A DNA stretch of 18,032 nucleotides from Acidimicrobiales bacterium. GTDB taxonomy: Bacteria > Actinomycetota > Acidimicrobiia > Acidimicrobiales > Acidimicrobilacustridaceae. Below the pieces are notes generated by a model. That model was not told where the DNA came from. It worked only from the letters and a program-made list of their open reading frames with translations, and searched no databases. The stretch lies in contig JALRFT010000306.1 in assembly GCA_023261915.1 (NCBI GenBank), positions 1 through 18,032 on the forward strand, read 5' to 3'. The first letter of the stretch is position 1; the number at the start of each line of letters is the position of its first letter. The position numbers were made by a program, and so were the translations under genes. This document shows, piece by piece, positions 1-8,142 of the stretch.

Positions 1-106
1 TGAGGCTGCGCTCGACTTGTTTGAGGGGGTCCGTAGTCGGGACCTTGAGCGTTTCGATCGGGCCCGTGCCGCGATGGCCGAGGTCTGTTCGTTCCGAGCC
101 TCCTGA
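1..106 (+). CDS. C-terminal end of an unrecognised protein (5' partial)
   Basis: The frame starting at base 2 is open from the window edge to a TGA at 104-106 and gives 34 residues, beginning EAALDLFEGVRSRDLERF and ending SFRAS. The codons are GC-rich at the third position and the peptide is an amphipathic, Arg/Glu-rich helix, as is common at the C-terminus of a soluble enzyme. I do not recognise the family from this fragment. The next gene begins about 60 bases downstream on the same strand, so the two could be co-transcribed. It could also be a chance frame, but the length and composition favour a real gene tail. Confidence 0.55.
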   Translation, partial: EAALDLFEGVRSRDLERFDRARAAMAEVCSFRAS

Positions 107-141
107 TCTGACGCCACTAGGTACCCCGTCGGGCGCTGCCA

Positions 142-162
142 ACTCCTGCTGGTGACAGGAGT
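142..162 (+). promoter_or_regulatory. Perfect 7-bp stem-loop that contains the Shine-Dalgarno of the FUSC gene
   Basis: ACTCCTG (142-148) and CAGGAGT (156-162) are exact inverted repeats separated by a 7-nt loop. The right arm contains AGGAG (157-161), the best Shine-Dalgarno for the GTG at 170, so the folded mRNA would hide the ribosome site. There is no T-run, so it is a poor intrinsic terminator for the gene upstream. Control of translation is inferred from position only. Confidence 0.4.
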
Positions 163-169
163 AGGCAAG

Positions 170-1276
170 GTGAGGGGCAGCGGACCGCTTGGGTCAGTGA
201 TCTATCATCGGGCCGTGATCGGGTTGCGGCAGTCGGTGCAGCGGGCGCTCGCCACGGACTTCAAGGCCTTCGAGCACGTTCGTCCCATACGCTCCGCTCT
301 CGTCATCTTCGCCGGGCTGGCATTGGCCGCCTCAGCCAATGACGTTCGGATCCTGCTTCCGTTGGCCCTGGGACTTCTCTTCGCTGCCATTGCCGATCGG
401 GGAGACTCGTTGAGGCGCAGGGTCACCTCGATGGCCGGGGCCACGGTTGCCATCACTCTCGGTACATGTGTCGGCGGACTCGTTTCGGCCAATCAGGGGC
501 TGCATATCGTGATCGGGGGCCTCGCAGGGCTCATCTGCGGGATCGTCGGTGTCGCCGGAGCCCCCTCAATGATCGCCGGTGTCCTCGGGCTCGTCGTCTT
601 CACGATTTTCTCCGGATCGCCCGTCGACCTTCCGGACTGGAGAATCAATACGGCACTGATCCTTGTCGGGGCCGTCGTCATGGTCGCCTCGGTGATGGCC
701 GAGTTTGCTGGCCGGTCGTTGCTGCACAAGGTGCCAGTCACGGTGGGCGAGATGCCGACTGACTCCATCTGGTCGCGGTCAAAGGGCCATCTCCACTGGT
801 CAGATCAGTTCGTCGGGCACGCTGTCCGCCTAGGCATCGTGATCATGATCGCCACGGCTTTGGAGGAGTTTCTCGACTTTCCACACTCGTATTGGATCCC
901 GATGACCGTGGCGTGGATCTCGCGCCCAGACAGGGACGGCACTGTCGAGAAGGTGACGAGCCGGGTCGTGGGAACGCTGATCGGTGTTGCCGTCGCCGGT
1001 CTTCTCCTTGGCGTGACCGAGGCGAGCACCGCCGAATCAATCCTCCTGATCGGCATCGCCTCCTATGTGGTCCTCGCGTTCATCGTGCCGAACTACGCCA
1101 TCGCCGTTTCGGGGATCACGGTGTTCGTCTTCTTCCTTTTCCATGTGGTCGGGTACCCGATGAATGGATCGGTATTTGAAAGAGTGGCGTCAACCTTGAT
1201 CGCAGCGGCTCTCGTGATGGTTGCTCTTCAACTTGGCCGATGGACTCGAGGCCCGTCGCCCGTTGCGAGTCCGTGA
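170..1276 (+). CDS. FUSC-family integral membrane protein (aromatic-acid exporter-like)
   Basis: This is a predicted inner-membrane protein of 368 residues with about ten or eleven hydrophobic segments in two halves. The second half resembles the fusaric-acid-resistance-like module (FUSC_2 type): a GHAVRLG helix start, then SYWIPMTVAWISRPD from residue 240, a polar stretch with Arg and Glu, and a VVGTLIGVAVAGLLLG helix. Family members are linked to export of aromatic acids or other small organic acids; the substrate here is unknown. The frame is open from a GTG at 152, but I chose the GTG at 170 because AGGAG sits 8 nt before it. That ribosome site lies inside a stem-loop. The gene stands alone, followed by a tRNA on the other strand. 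Confidence 0.75.
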   Translation: MRGSGPLGSVIYHRAVIGLRQSVQRALATDFKAFEHVRPIRSALVIFAGLALAASANDVRILLPLALGLLFAAIADRGDSLRRRVTSMAGATVAITLGTCVGGLVSANQGLHIVIGGLAGLICGIVGVAGAPSMIAGVLGLVVFTIFSGSPVDLPDWRINTALILVGAVVMVASVMAEFAGRSLLHKVPVTVGEMPTDSIWSRSKGHLHWSDQFVGHAVRLGIVIMIATALEEFLDFPHSYWIPMTVAWISRPDRDGTVEKVTSRVVGTLIGVAVAGLLLGVTEASTAESILLIGIASYVVLAFIVPNYAIAVSGITVFVFFLFHVVGYPMNGSVFERVASTLIAAALVMVALQLGRWTRGPSPVASP

Positions 1277-1428
1277 TGGTTCGGAAATTGGCGATTTGGT
1301 CGTCAACGAGCGAGGCAAGGTCGGGTTCCCGATCTTCAGGTCGCTGCTGGTGGTGTGCCAGCAACGAGGCCACCAACAGCCGTGGGAGAACCCGCAGGCC
1401 CCCACGTAGGCTCGTAGGCCCACAAGAG

Positions 1429-1501
1429 TGGAGCTAAGGAGAATCGAACTCCTGACCTCTTCCATGCCATGGAAGCGCTCTACCAACTGAGCTATAGCCC
1501 C
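1429..1501 (-). tRNA. tRNA-Ala, anticodon GGC
   Basis: The minus strand folds into a complete 73-nt cloverleaf. The acceptor stem is GGGGCTA/TAGCTCC, the D stem GCTC/GAGC, the anticodon stem CTTCC/GGAAG around loop ATGGCAT, and the T stem AGGAG/CTCCT around TTCGAAT. The loop centre gives anticodon GGC. The acceptor stem carries the G3-U70 wobble pair that identifies alanine tRNAs, and the discriminator base is A73. The 3' CCA is not encoded (the next bases read CTC), so it would be added after transcription. Confidence 0.97.
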
Positions 1502-1506
1502 AACGG

Positions 1507-1542
1507 AGCCAAAAACCTATCAGTTCGAATCTGTCTTCCCAA
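1507..1542 (-). promoter_or_regulatory. Promoter of the tRNA-Ala gene
   Basis: Reading the minus strand toward the tRNA, a -35-like TTGGGA (1537-1542) is followed by a 17-nt spacer and a -10-like TAGGTT (1514-1519). This places transcription start near 1507, a few bases before the mature 5' end at 1501. The spacing is ideal for a housekeeping sigma factor. It is called by consensus alone. Confidence 0.6.
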
Positions 1543-1615
1543 GCCCATGTCCGGGTGGACCCCGCTCCTGTTGTCGGGGGGTTGAGGTCCGGGGTGACGG
1601 CAGGGGGTCACTACG

Positions 1616-4090
1616 ATGCGGGACGTGTCCGAGCTGTACGACCCCCAGGCTGTTGAGGCCAAGTGGCAGGCGTACTGGCGGGATCATCGCTCGTATGACG
1701 TCGACAATGCCGACCCACGGCCTCATGTGTACGTGCTGTGCATGTACCCCTATCCGTCCGGCCGGGCCCACATGGGGCACGTCAGGAACTACACCTTCGG
1801 TGATCTGATCGTTCGACATCGGACCATGCTCGGCAATGCGGTCTTGTCACCAATGGGCTTCGACAGTTTCGGGCTGCCTGCCGAGAATGCAGCCATCCGT
1901 ACCGGTGTGCACCCCCGGATCTTCACCGATGAGCGGATCGTGGAGCTCCGCAGCTCCATTGAGCGCATTGGCGCCGTCTATGACTGGCGCAGGGAGGTGC
2001 GCAGCCACGATCCCGCGTACATGCGGTGGACCCAATGGATCTTCCTGCGGTTTTTCGAGGCGGGCCTCGCCTATCGGGCGAAGGCACCCGTGAATTGGGA
2101 CCCCGTGGACCAGACCGTTCTCGCCAATGAACAGGTCCTCGCCGATGGGACTGCTGAACGCTCCGGTGCTGTTGTCGAGAAGCGGGATCTGGAGCAGTGG
2201 TTCCTGCGAATCACCGACTATGCCCAGGAACTCCTTGACGGTCTCGACGATGTGGATTGGCCGGAGCGGGTCAAGGTCATGCAGCGAAACTGGATCGGGC
2301 GATCCGAGGGCGCAGCGTTCGCCATGCAGGTTGTCGATGGCGATGGTGCTCCCCACCCCTCGGGAGCCTCCGTCGAGGTGTTCACGACCAGACCCGACAC
2401 GGCGTTTGGCATGACCTATGCCGTGATGGCGCCGGAGCACCCGCTCGTCGACCGCATTGTGAGTGATGGGCAACGTGAGGCGGTCCGAACGTTTGTGGCC
2501 CAGGCCCGGGCCACGACCGATGTTGATCGGATGTCGTCGGAGGGTGCGCTGGAAAAGCGCGGAGTCTTCACGGGGGCCCAGGTCGTGAACCCCTTCAACG
2601 GTGAAGCGATTCCTGTGTATCTCGCTGACTATGTGCTGATGGGATATGGGACCGGGGCGGTGATGGCTGTTCCCAGCGAGGATCAGCGCGACTGGGACTT
2701 CGCCGCCGCCCACGGACTACCGCACCGACGCACGGTCCAGCCGCCGTCCGACTGGGACGGGGAGGCGTGGACCGGCGATGGTCCCCACATCAACAGCGAC
2801 TTCCTCGACGGACTCTTCAAGTCTGAGGCCATCGCCGCCGCCATTAGTTGGCTTGAGCAGCAGGGCCTCGGGCAAGGTCAGGTCAACTTTCGTCTCCGGG
2901 ACTGGCTCGTGAGCCGGCAGCGTTTCTGGGGGTGTCCTATCCCGATCGTCTACTGCAACGACTGCGGGATCGTTCCTGTGCCCGATGATCAGCTTCCCGT
3001 GCTCGCTCCCGATGACGTCGAGTTCCTCCCGACCGGCCAGTCACCGCTGCAGTTCAACGAAGGCTTCTTGAACACCACGTGCCCTCAGTGCCACGGCCCG
3101 GGACGGCGAGAGACGGACACCATGGATACCTTCGTGGATTCATCGTGGTATTTCCTTCGCTTCTGCGACCCTTGGTCGACGGATGCGCCGTTCGCGGCCT
3201 CCGCCGTTGAGGGTTGGATGCCAGTGGATCAGTACATCGGGGGCGTCGAACACGCCATCCTCCACCTCATGTACGCACGCTTTTTCACCAAGGCGCTGGC
3301 TGACTGTGGCGTGCTGCCGTCAACGATGCGTGAGCCCTTTATGAGGTTGTTTACTCAGGGCATGATTCGCCTTGGTGGCGACAAGATGTCGAAGTCAAAA
3401 GGCAACCTGGTCGCACCGGAGGAGATTCTTGACACCGACGGTGCCGATGCCCTCAGGCTTGCTCATCTGTTTGTAGGGCCCCCGCAGGACGACGTGGATT
3501 GGGAAGGCGTCGGCCTCGACGGGTGCTCTCGGTTCCTGCAACGACTGTGGCGCCTCGCCACTGGACGAGTAGGTGGTCCTCCGGTCGAGCGGGAGATGCT
3601 GCCCGTCGACGACGCCATTGATCGATCGGTGCACCGACTCATCGCCCGCGTCAGCGATGACTATGAGCGCTGGTCGTACAACACGGCGGTGGCAGCCTGC
3701 ATGGAGATGACCAACGAGCTCTACAAGTACGTTCAGGACAACTCGGCCCGTACTGAGACCCTCGACTTCGCCATCGACACCCTCCTCCTACTGCTGGCTC
3801 CGATGGCGCCCCATCTCACCGCCGAGCTGTGGGAACAACGGCGAGGTGGACACATCCACGATGAGAAATGGCCGGTCGCTGACGAGATGAAGCTTCATTC
3901 AGAGACGGTGACCATGATCGTGCAGGTGAATGGCAAGGTTCGGGACCGCATCGAGGTGAGCGCTGCCATAACCGAGGAGGAGGCCCGATTGCTGGCTCTG
4001 GCGTCGCCAAAAGTGCTCGCTTCCACTGGAGGCAGTGAGGTTCGCTCGGTCATCTGCCGCCCGCCCCGATTGGTCAATGTGGTCCTGTGA
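1616..4090 (+). CDS. leuS: Leucyl-tRNA synthetase
   Basis: This class I aminoacyl-tRNA synthetase charges tRNA-Leu with leucine in the cytoplasm. It has 824 residues, slightly shorter than the E. coli enzyme. The HIGH signature appears as HMGH (52-55) after PYPSGRA. The CP1 editing domain shows FTTRPDT (256-262) and GTGAVMAVP (345-353), followed by the QRD aspartate at 359, which by family comparison anchors the amino group of mischarged residues. Two CxxC pairs (447/450 and 489/492) suggest a zinc-binding module. TFVDSSWYFLRF leads into the catalytic core, and KMSKS lies at 590-594. The C-terminus carries the VNGKVRD motif typical of bacterial LeuRS. The ATG at 1616 has AGGGGG 8 nt upstream. 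A GTG at 1625 is a weaker alternative, with TACGAT 7 nt before it. No key residue is missing. Confidence 0.98.
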   Translation: MRDVSELYDPQAVEAKWQAYWRDHRSYDVDNADPRPHVYVLCMYPYPSGRAHMGHVRNYTFGDLIVRHRTMLGNAVLSPMGFDSFGLPAENAAIRTGVHPRIFTDERIVELRSSIERIGAVYDWRREVRSHDPAYMRWTQWIFLRFFEAGLAYRAKAPVNWDPVDQTVLANEQVLADGTAERSGAVVEKRDLEQWFLRITDYAQELLDGLDDVDWPERVKVMQRNWIGRSEGAAFAMQVVDGDGAPHPSGASVEVFTTRPDTAFGMTYAVMAPEHPLVDRIVSDGQREAVRTFVAQARATTDVDRMSSEGALEKRGVFTGAQVVNPFNGEAIPVYLADYVLMGYGTGAVMAVPSEDQRDWDFAAAHGLPHRRTVQPPSDWDGEAWTGDGPHINSDFLDGLFKSEAIAAAISWLEQQGLGQGQVNFRLRDWLVSRQRFWGCPIPIVYCNDCGIVPVPDDQLPVLAPDDVEFLPTGQSPLQFNEGFLNTTCPQCHGPGRRETDTMDTFVDSSWYFLRFCDPWSTDAPFAASAVEGWMPVDQYIGGVEHAILHLMYARFFTKALADCGVLPSTMREPFMRLFTQGMIRLGGDKMSKSKGNLVAPEEILDTDGADALRLAHLFVGPPQDDVDWEGVGLDGCSRFLQRLWRLATGRVGGPPVEREMLPVDDAIDRSVHRLIARVSDDYERWSYNTAVAACMEMTNELYKYVQDNSARTETLDFAIDTLLLLLAPMAPHLTAELWEQRRGGHIHDEKWPVADEMKLHSETVTMIVQVNGKVRDRIEVSAAITEEEARLLALASPKVLASTGGSEVRSVICRPPRLVNVVL

Positions 4091-4181
4091 TGGCGCAGAG
4101 CTCAGAGGTGCAGGTTGTCGTCCACCCCCGCCGCAGTGCCAGGTGGGTAACCCTCTCCCGTCCCGGAAGGTCTGAACTTCG

Positions 4182-5843
4182 ATGAACACTCTTAGCGCAC
4201 GTTTCGTGGCCGCAGCAGAGGTGGGTCGGGAGGTCACCTTCGTCAATGGTGACGAACACTCGACCGTCTCATGGGCTCAGGTACACGAGGATGCACGCGG
4301 TATTGCCGCAACGCTGCAGGCGCGAGGGATCGGGGTTGGAGACCATGTCGCCCTGCTCGGTCCCACCACCCGTGAACTGGTCACGACCATGCAGGCCATC
4401 TGGCTGGCGGGCGCCACCATGGTGTGCCTGCCCCTGCCAATGCGGCTGGCATCCATCGAGGAGTTTGTCGACCAGACCCGTTCCCGGGTGGCAAAGGCCG
4501 ACGCATGCCTCCTCGTGGTTGATCCTCAGCTCGCTGAGTTCGTCGTGGATCAGCCCGGTGACCCCGATCGCATCAATCTTGATGAACTGATGATCGAGGC
4601 TGCTGGGCGGGCGAGCGAGTGGCGGACCCCGGAAGTGGGACCCGATGACCTCGCCATCATCCAGTTCACCTCGGGGTCGACGAGTGAGCCGAAAGGGGTC
4701 ATGCTCCCGCACCGGGTCATCCTCGCCAATCTTGATGGCGCCATCTCGGTGGGGAACCTCGACCTTGAAAACGATGTCTTCGTTTCGTGGCTGCCGCTCT
4801 ATCACGACATGGGACTGGTTGGGCTGCTCCTCATCCCGATGATGACCGGGGCCCGGCTGATCCTCGGCGCCCCCCAGGACTTCACTGCCCGCCCGTCACG
4901 GTGGATGCAGTGGATGCATGACTATCGCGGCACGGTCACCGCCGGCCCGAACTTCGCCTGGGCGCTCGTGGCGAGGAGCCTCCGCCGAGCCAACGACGTT
5001 CTCGATCTGAGCCCGTTGCGGATTGCGCTCAATGGCGCTGAGCCCGTGGACCCGCTGAGCGTTCGGACATTGCTCGAGGCCGGGGAGCGGCACGGGATGA
5101 GCCCGGGATCAGTGTTCCCCGCTTTCGGTATGGCCGAACTTGCCATTGCGGGCACCTTCCCTCCCGTGGGTCGCGGCCTCCGAACTGACTGTGTGGACCT
5201 GCAGTCAATCGAAGTTGAGCGATACGCCCAGCCTGTGGAGCAGGGGAGCGAAGGCTCCCGGGAATTCGTCGTGTTGGGAAGTCCGATCCCTGGACTCGAG
5301 ATTCGTATCGTTGATCCGGCCACTGCTGCACCACGCGAGGAGCGTCAGGTCGGTGAGCTCGAGATTCGGGGTACTTCGGTGACGTCGGGGTACTACCGGA
5401 ATCCTGCTGCTACCGAGCAGATGTTCCGCGATGGGTGGCTGCGCACCGGCGACCTCGCCTACATGCTTGACGGAGAACTCGTTCTATGTGGCCGAATCAA
5501 GGACGTGATCATCGTTGGTGGTCGCAACATCTTCCCCGAGGATGTGGAGCGCTCCGTGGCGAAGGTCGACGGTATCCGTCCCGGCAACGTGATCGCCTTC
5601 GGGGTTGATGGCAAGCGTGGGCATGAGTCGATGGTGGTTGTCGCCGAGGTGAAAGCCGACGTCACCGAGGATCTCCAGCGCAGTGTTCGCGAGGCGGCTC
5701 GAGCCGTTTCCGGCCTGCCCCCCGGCAATGTGGTCTTCGTCCCGGCAGGAACGCTGCCGAAGACCTCCTCTGGCAAGCTGCAACGCAGCCTCTGCCGTGA
5801 GCGCTACCTAGACGAGGCCCTTCCCGTGCTCTCCCCTGAGTGA
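4182..5843 (+). CDS. Fatty-acyl-AMP ligase-type adenylate-forming enzyme (FadD/FAAL-like)
   Basis: The 553-residue protein is an ANL-superfamily enzyme that would activate a carboxylic acid with ATP to an acyl-adenylate. The phosphate loop is FTSGSTSEPKG (162-172). SWLPLYHDMGL around His208-Asp209, GWLRTGDL with Asp424, GRIKD (437-441) and the following GGRNIFPEDVE are closer to fatty-acyl-AMP ligases than to ordinary CoA ligases. The catalytic lysine is expected at 532 in LPKTSSGK. No polyketide synthase or acyl-carrier gene is in view, so a CoA-ligase role remains possible. The ATG at 4182 has GGAAGG about 11 nt upstream. The gene lies 91 bp after leuS and 85 bp before the transporter genes on the same strand, which suggests it supplies or uses the transported acid; that link is inference. 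Confidence 0.85.
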   Translation: MNTLSARFVAAAEVGREVTFVNGDEHSTVSWAQVHEDARGIAATLQARGIGVGDHVALLGPTTRELVTTMQAIWLAGATMVCLPLPMRLASIEEFVDQTRSRVAKADACLLVVDPQLAEFVVDQPGDPDRINLDELMIEAAGRASEWRTPEVGPDDLAIIQFTSGSTSEPKGVMLPHRVILANLDGAISVGNLDLENDVFVSWLPLYHDMGLVGLLLIPMMTGARLILGAPQDFTARPSRWMQWMHDYRGTVTAGPNFAWALVARSLRRANDVLDLSPLRIALNGAEPVDPLSVRTLLEAGERHGMSPGSVFPAFGMAELAIAGTFPPVGRGLRTDCVDLQSIEVERYAQPVEQGSEGSREFVVLGSPIPGLEIRIVDPATAAPREERQVGELEIRGTSVTSGYYRNPAATEQMFRDGWLRTGDLAYMLDGELVLCGRIKDVIIVGGRNIFPEDVERSVAKVDGIRPGNVIAFGVDGKRGHESMVVVAEVKADVTEDLQRSVREAARAVSGLPPGNVVFVPAGTLPKTSSGKLQRSLCRERYLDEALPVLSPE

Positions 5844-5854
5844 GGATGCTGCGG

Positions 5855-5887
5855 AAGACAGCGGCGAGGTGCGCTCGGTAGTGTCTT
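5855..5887. promoter_or_regulatory. 33-bp interrupted palindrome upstream of the transporter operon
   Basis: Two 14-base arms are symmetric about base 5871. AAGACA (5855-5860) pairs with TGTCTT (5882-5887) and CGAG (5865-5868) with CTCG (5874-5877). Four-base non-pairing segments (GCGG and GTAG) lie at matching positions, with a 5-base centre. Ten of 14 positions per arm match. It could be an operator for a dimeric repressor or an RNA hairpin. It has no T-run after it, so a simple terminator is unlikely. The start codon of the permease gene is about 40 bases downstream. Confidence 0.45.
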
Positions 5888-5928
5888 GACGGACATGGCC
5901 GCCGGCGGTGTCCCTGGTCGGGGGGACC

Positions 5929-8142
5929 ATGACGCTGACCGAGCGCCCAGCGGTGGCGACAGAGAACGAGACTCGACCCTGGCGGGTCGTCGTCGACCGG
6001 ACCCGATCGCTCGCTGGTCCGGCGGTTGTCATTCTCGTCGTGCAGGTGCTGTTCTTCCCCATGCCGCTGGGTATCTGGCTGCAGGGCATCACGGTGGGTC
6101 TTCTGGGGGCGTTGGTCGCTGTTGGCATGGCCCTCGTCTACCGGTCGAACAAGATCTTGAACTTCGCCCAGGGGGATCTCGGGATGGCACCGGCGACGTT
6201 GTCGCTGATCCTGATACAGAGCTTCGCGTGGACGTGGTTCTTGGGGCTCGTCGTCGGTCTGGTTGCGGCAGTGGTGCTTGGAGCTGTCGTCGAGCTCGCC
6301 GTCATCCGGAGGTTTGCCCGGTCGCCTCGTCTCATCCTTACTGTGGCCACCATCGGGTTAGCGCAGGTCCTCGTGGTGATCACCGCTCTCCTGCCGGATT
6401 GGCTCGGCGACCTGACGGGCCGTTCAGCAGATGAGGTGGCGGCCACGGCGGAGCGATTGTCCTTCCCGTGGGGATTCGAGTTCACCGTCAACCCTCTCGT
6501 CTTCCGGTCTGATCACCTGCTGGCGTGGATTGTGGCGCCAGCCCTGCTTGCGTTCGTCGCCTTCCTGCTGAAACGCACATCACTTGGCATGGCCATCCGG
6601 GCTTCATCGGAGGGCGCCGAGCGGGCCGTCATGCTCGGGGTTCCCGTTCGCCGGTTGACGACCTATGTGTGGGTCATCGCCGCCGGGCTCTCCTTCGCTG
6701 GCCTCTTCCTTCGGGCTGGTGTCGTCGGCCTCCCCATTGGGTCGGCGTTCAGCCTCAACGTCTTACTCCTCGCCTTTGCCGCTCTCACCCTTGGTCGTCT
6801 CACCGACCTCCCGTCAGTGGCGATCTCGGCTGTGGCACTCGGTCTCCTCGAGCAAGGGGTGCTGTGGAACGACACCCTCAACCTCGGCCCGCTGGTTATT
6901 GACGCTCGGCGGGGTGTGCTGGTCGCACCACTCCTGGGCGTTGTGATTCTCGCCGGCCTCTTGATTCGGCGGGTGGGCAAGAGTCGGGCCGAGGGAGAGG
7001 AGGCAACGGCCTGGCAGGGGTCACGTGAGGTTCGCGGTGTCCCTCGTGAACTTCGGCGGGTGCTCGAGGTCAGGGTGGTGCGGGTCCTCCTGGCCGTCGT
7101 GGCGGTCGGCGTCGTACTGGGGTTGCCCCTGCTGCTTGGCACTTCGGATTCGCTCAAAGCCTCTGCGGTCATTGTCTACGCCATGGTTGCCGTTTCAGTG
7201 GTGGTGCTCACCGGCTGGGCGGGACAGGTCTCACTTGGGCAGATCGGCTTCGTCGGGATCGGAGGGGCTGTGGCGGCGTTTGCCACTCGCTCGTGGGGTC
7301 TGGACCTTCTCCTTGCCATCTTGCTCGCCGGCATCGTCGGGGCGCTCGTGGCGTTGATCGTTGGTTTACCGGCGCTTCGTCTCCGGGGCCTCTACCTCGG
7401 GGTCGTTACCCTTGCTTTTGCCATGGCGGTTTCGGCGTGGCTGGTCAACCCGCAGTACTTCGGTTGGATCCCTGAGGGTCGGATTGAGCGGCCGCCGCTG
7501 TTTGGGCGACTGTCACTCGAGTCCCCGACTGCCCTCTACTACCTCTGTCTCGGGGTATTTGCTCTCTCGGCGTTCCTCGTCACGGGTATCCGGCGATCCC
7601 GAACCGGCCGCGTGCTCATTGCCGTGCGTGACAACGAGCGGAACGCTCAGGCCTTTGGCATCAGTGTCACGAGAGCCAAGCTGACCGCCTTTGCCCTGAG
7701 CGGATTCATCGCCGCAATGGCTGGAGCGACTCTCGTTCACCACCAGCAGGTGGTCTCAGCTCAGCTCGTGGCACCTGAGCAGAATCTTCTGGTGTTCACC
7801 GCAGCGGTCGTCGGAGGTCTCGGATCGCTCATAGGCGCCGTGCTTGGCGCCATCTTCCTTCAGGGGGGTGGATGGTTCCTCCCGACTGAACTCCAGGTCC
7901 TCGTCACGGGTGCCGGGGTGCTCGTGGTCCTACTCGTGCTGCCCGGTGGACTCGGGGGTCTGGTGTTTCGGTGTCGCGACCTGTGGTTGCGGTCAGTGGC
8001 TCGACGTCACGGCATTGTGTCCGCCTCCCTGCTCGCTGACACGGGGGAGATGGACCACAGCGATGGTGCGGCCTCGCCCGGCAAGATTGCCGCAGGTCCG
8101 ACCGGGACGGGGTCCCAGTCGGATACCGAGGTGCGGTCATGA
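5929..8142 (+). CDS. Fused LivH-LivM branched-chain-amino-acid-type ABC permease
   Basis: Both membrane subunits of a Liv/HAAT-type ABC importer are joined in one chain of about 737 residues. The LivH half (about 30-346) carries ILNFAQGD (76-83) and the coupling region RTSLGMAIRA (216-225). A charged linker follows (about 347-377). The LivM half (about 378-690) has GWAGQVSLGQ (429-438) and the coupling region RSRTGRVLIAVRDN (555-568). A hydrophilic C-terminal tail of about 50 residues follows. The family moves branched-chain amino acids, amides, urea or other small acids; the substrate here is unknown. I chose the ATG at 5929, just after a GGGGGG run; a GTG at 5908 in the same frame lacks a ribosome site. 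The stop overlaps the next gene's start as ATGA, so the two are translationally coupled. Confidence 0.9.
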   Translation: MTLTERPAVATENETRPWRVVVDRTRSLAGPAVVILVVQVLFFPMPLGIWLQGITVGLLGALVAVGMALVYRSNKILNFAQGDLGMAPATLSLILIQSFAWTWFLGLVVGLVAAVVLGAVVELAVIRRFARSPRLILTVATIGLAQVLVVITALLPDWLGDLTGRSADEVAATAERLSFPWGFEFTVNPLVFRSDHLLAWIVAPALLAFVAFLLKRTSLGMAIRASSEGAERAVMLGVPVRRLTTYVWVIAAGLSFAGLFLRAGVVGLPIGSAFSLNVLLLAFAALTLGRLTDLPSVAISAVALGLLEQGVLWNDTLNLGPLVIDARRGVLVAPLLGVVILAGLLIRRVGKSRAEGEEATAWQGSREVRGVPRELRRVLEVRVVRVLLAVVAVGVVLGLPLLLGTSDSLKASAVIVYAMVAVSVVVLTGWAGQVSLGQIGFVGIGGAVAAFATRSWGLDLLLAILLAGIVGALVALIVGLPALRLRGLYLGVVTLAFAMAVSAWLVNPQYFGWIPEGRIERPPLFGRLSLESPTALYYLCLGVFALSAFLVTGIRRSRTGRVLIAVRDNERNAQAFGISVTRAKLTAFALSGFIAAMAGATLVHHQQVVSAQLVAPEQNLLVFTAAVVGGLGSLIGAVLGAIFLQGGGWFLPTELQVLVTGAGVLVVLLVLPGGLGGLVFRCRDLWLRSVARRHGIVSASLLADTGEMDHSDGAASPGKIAAGPTGTGSQSDTEVRS

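Noticed and set aside
1319..1334. Stem GGTCGG/CCGATC with a 4-nt loop after the FUSC gene
   Set aside because: The stem is six pairs with one wobble, has no T-run, and is 42 bp past the stop, so it is too weak to call a terminator.
1345..1363. Stem TGCTGG/CCAGCA between the FUSC gene and the tRNA
   Set aside because: It is a six-pair stem with a 7-nt loop and no T-run on either strand; chance is likely at this GC content.
1612..1627. TACGAT 7 nt before a GTG inside the leuS start, suggesting a leaderless leuS
   Set aside because: The ATG at 1616 has a well-spaced AGGGGG ribosome site, and the hexamer overlaps that start codon, so the normal start is preferred.
1847..2713. Minus-strand open frame of 288 codons inside leuS
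   Set aside because: It is fully inside leuS, which has all family motifs; it has no domain or ribosome site of its own that I can support.
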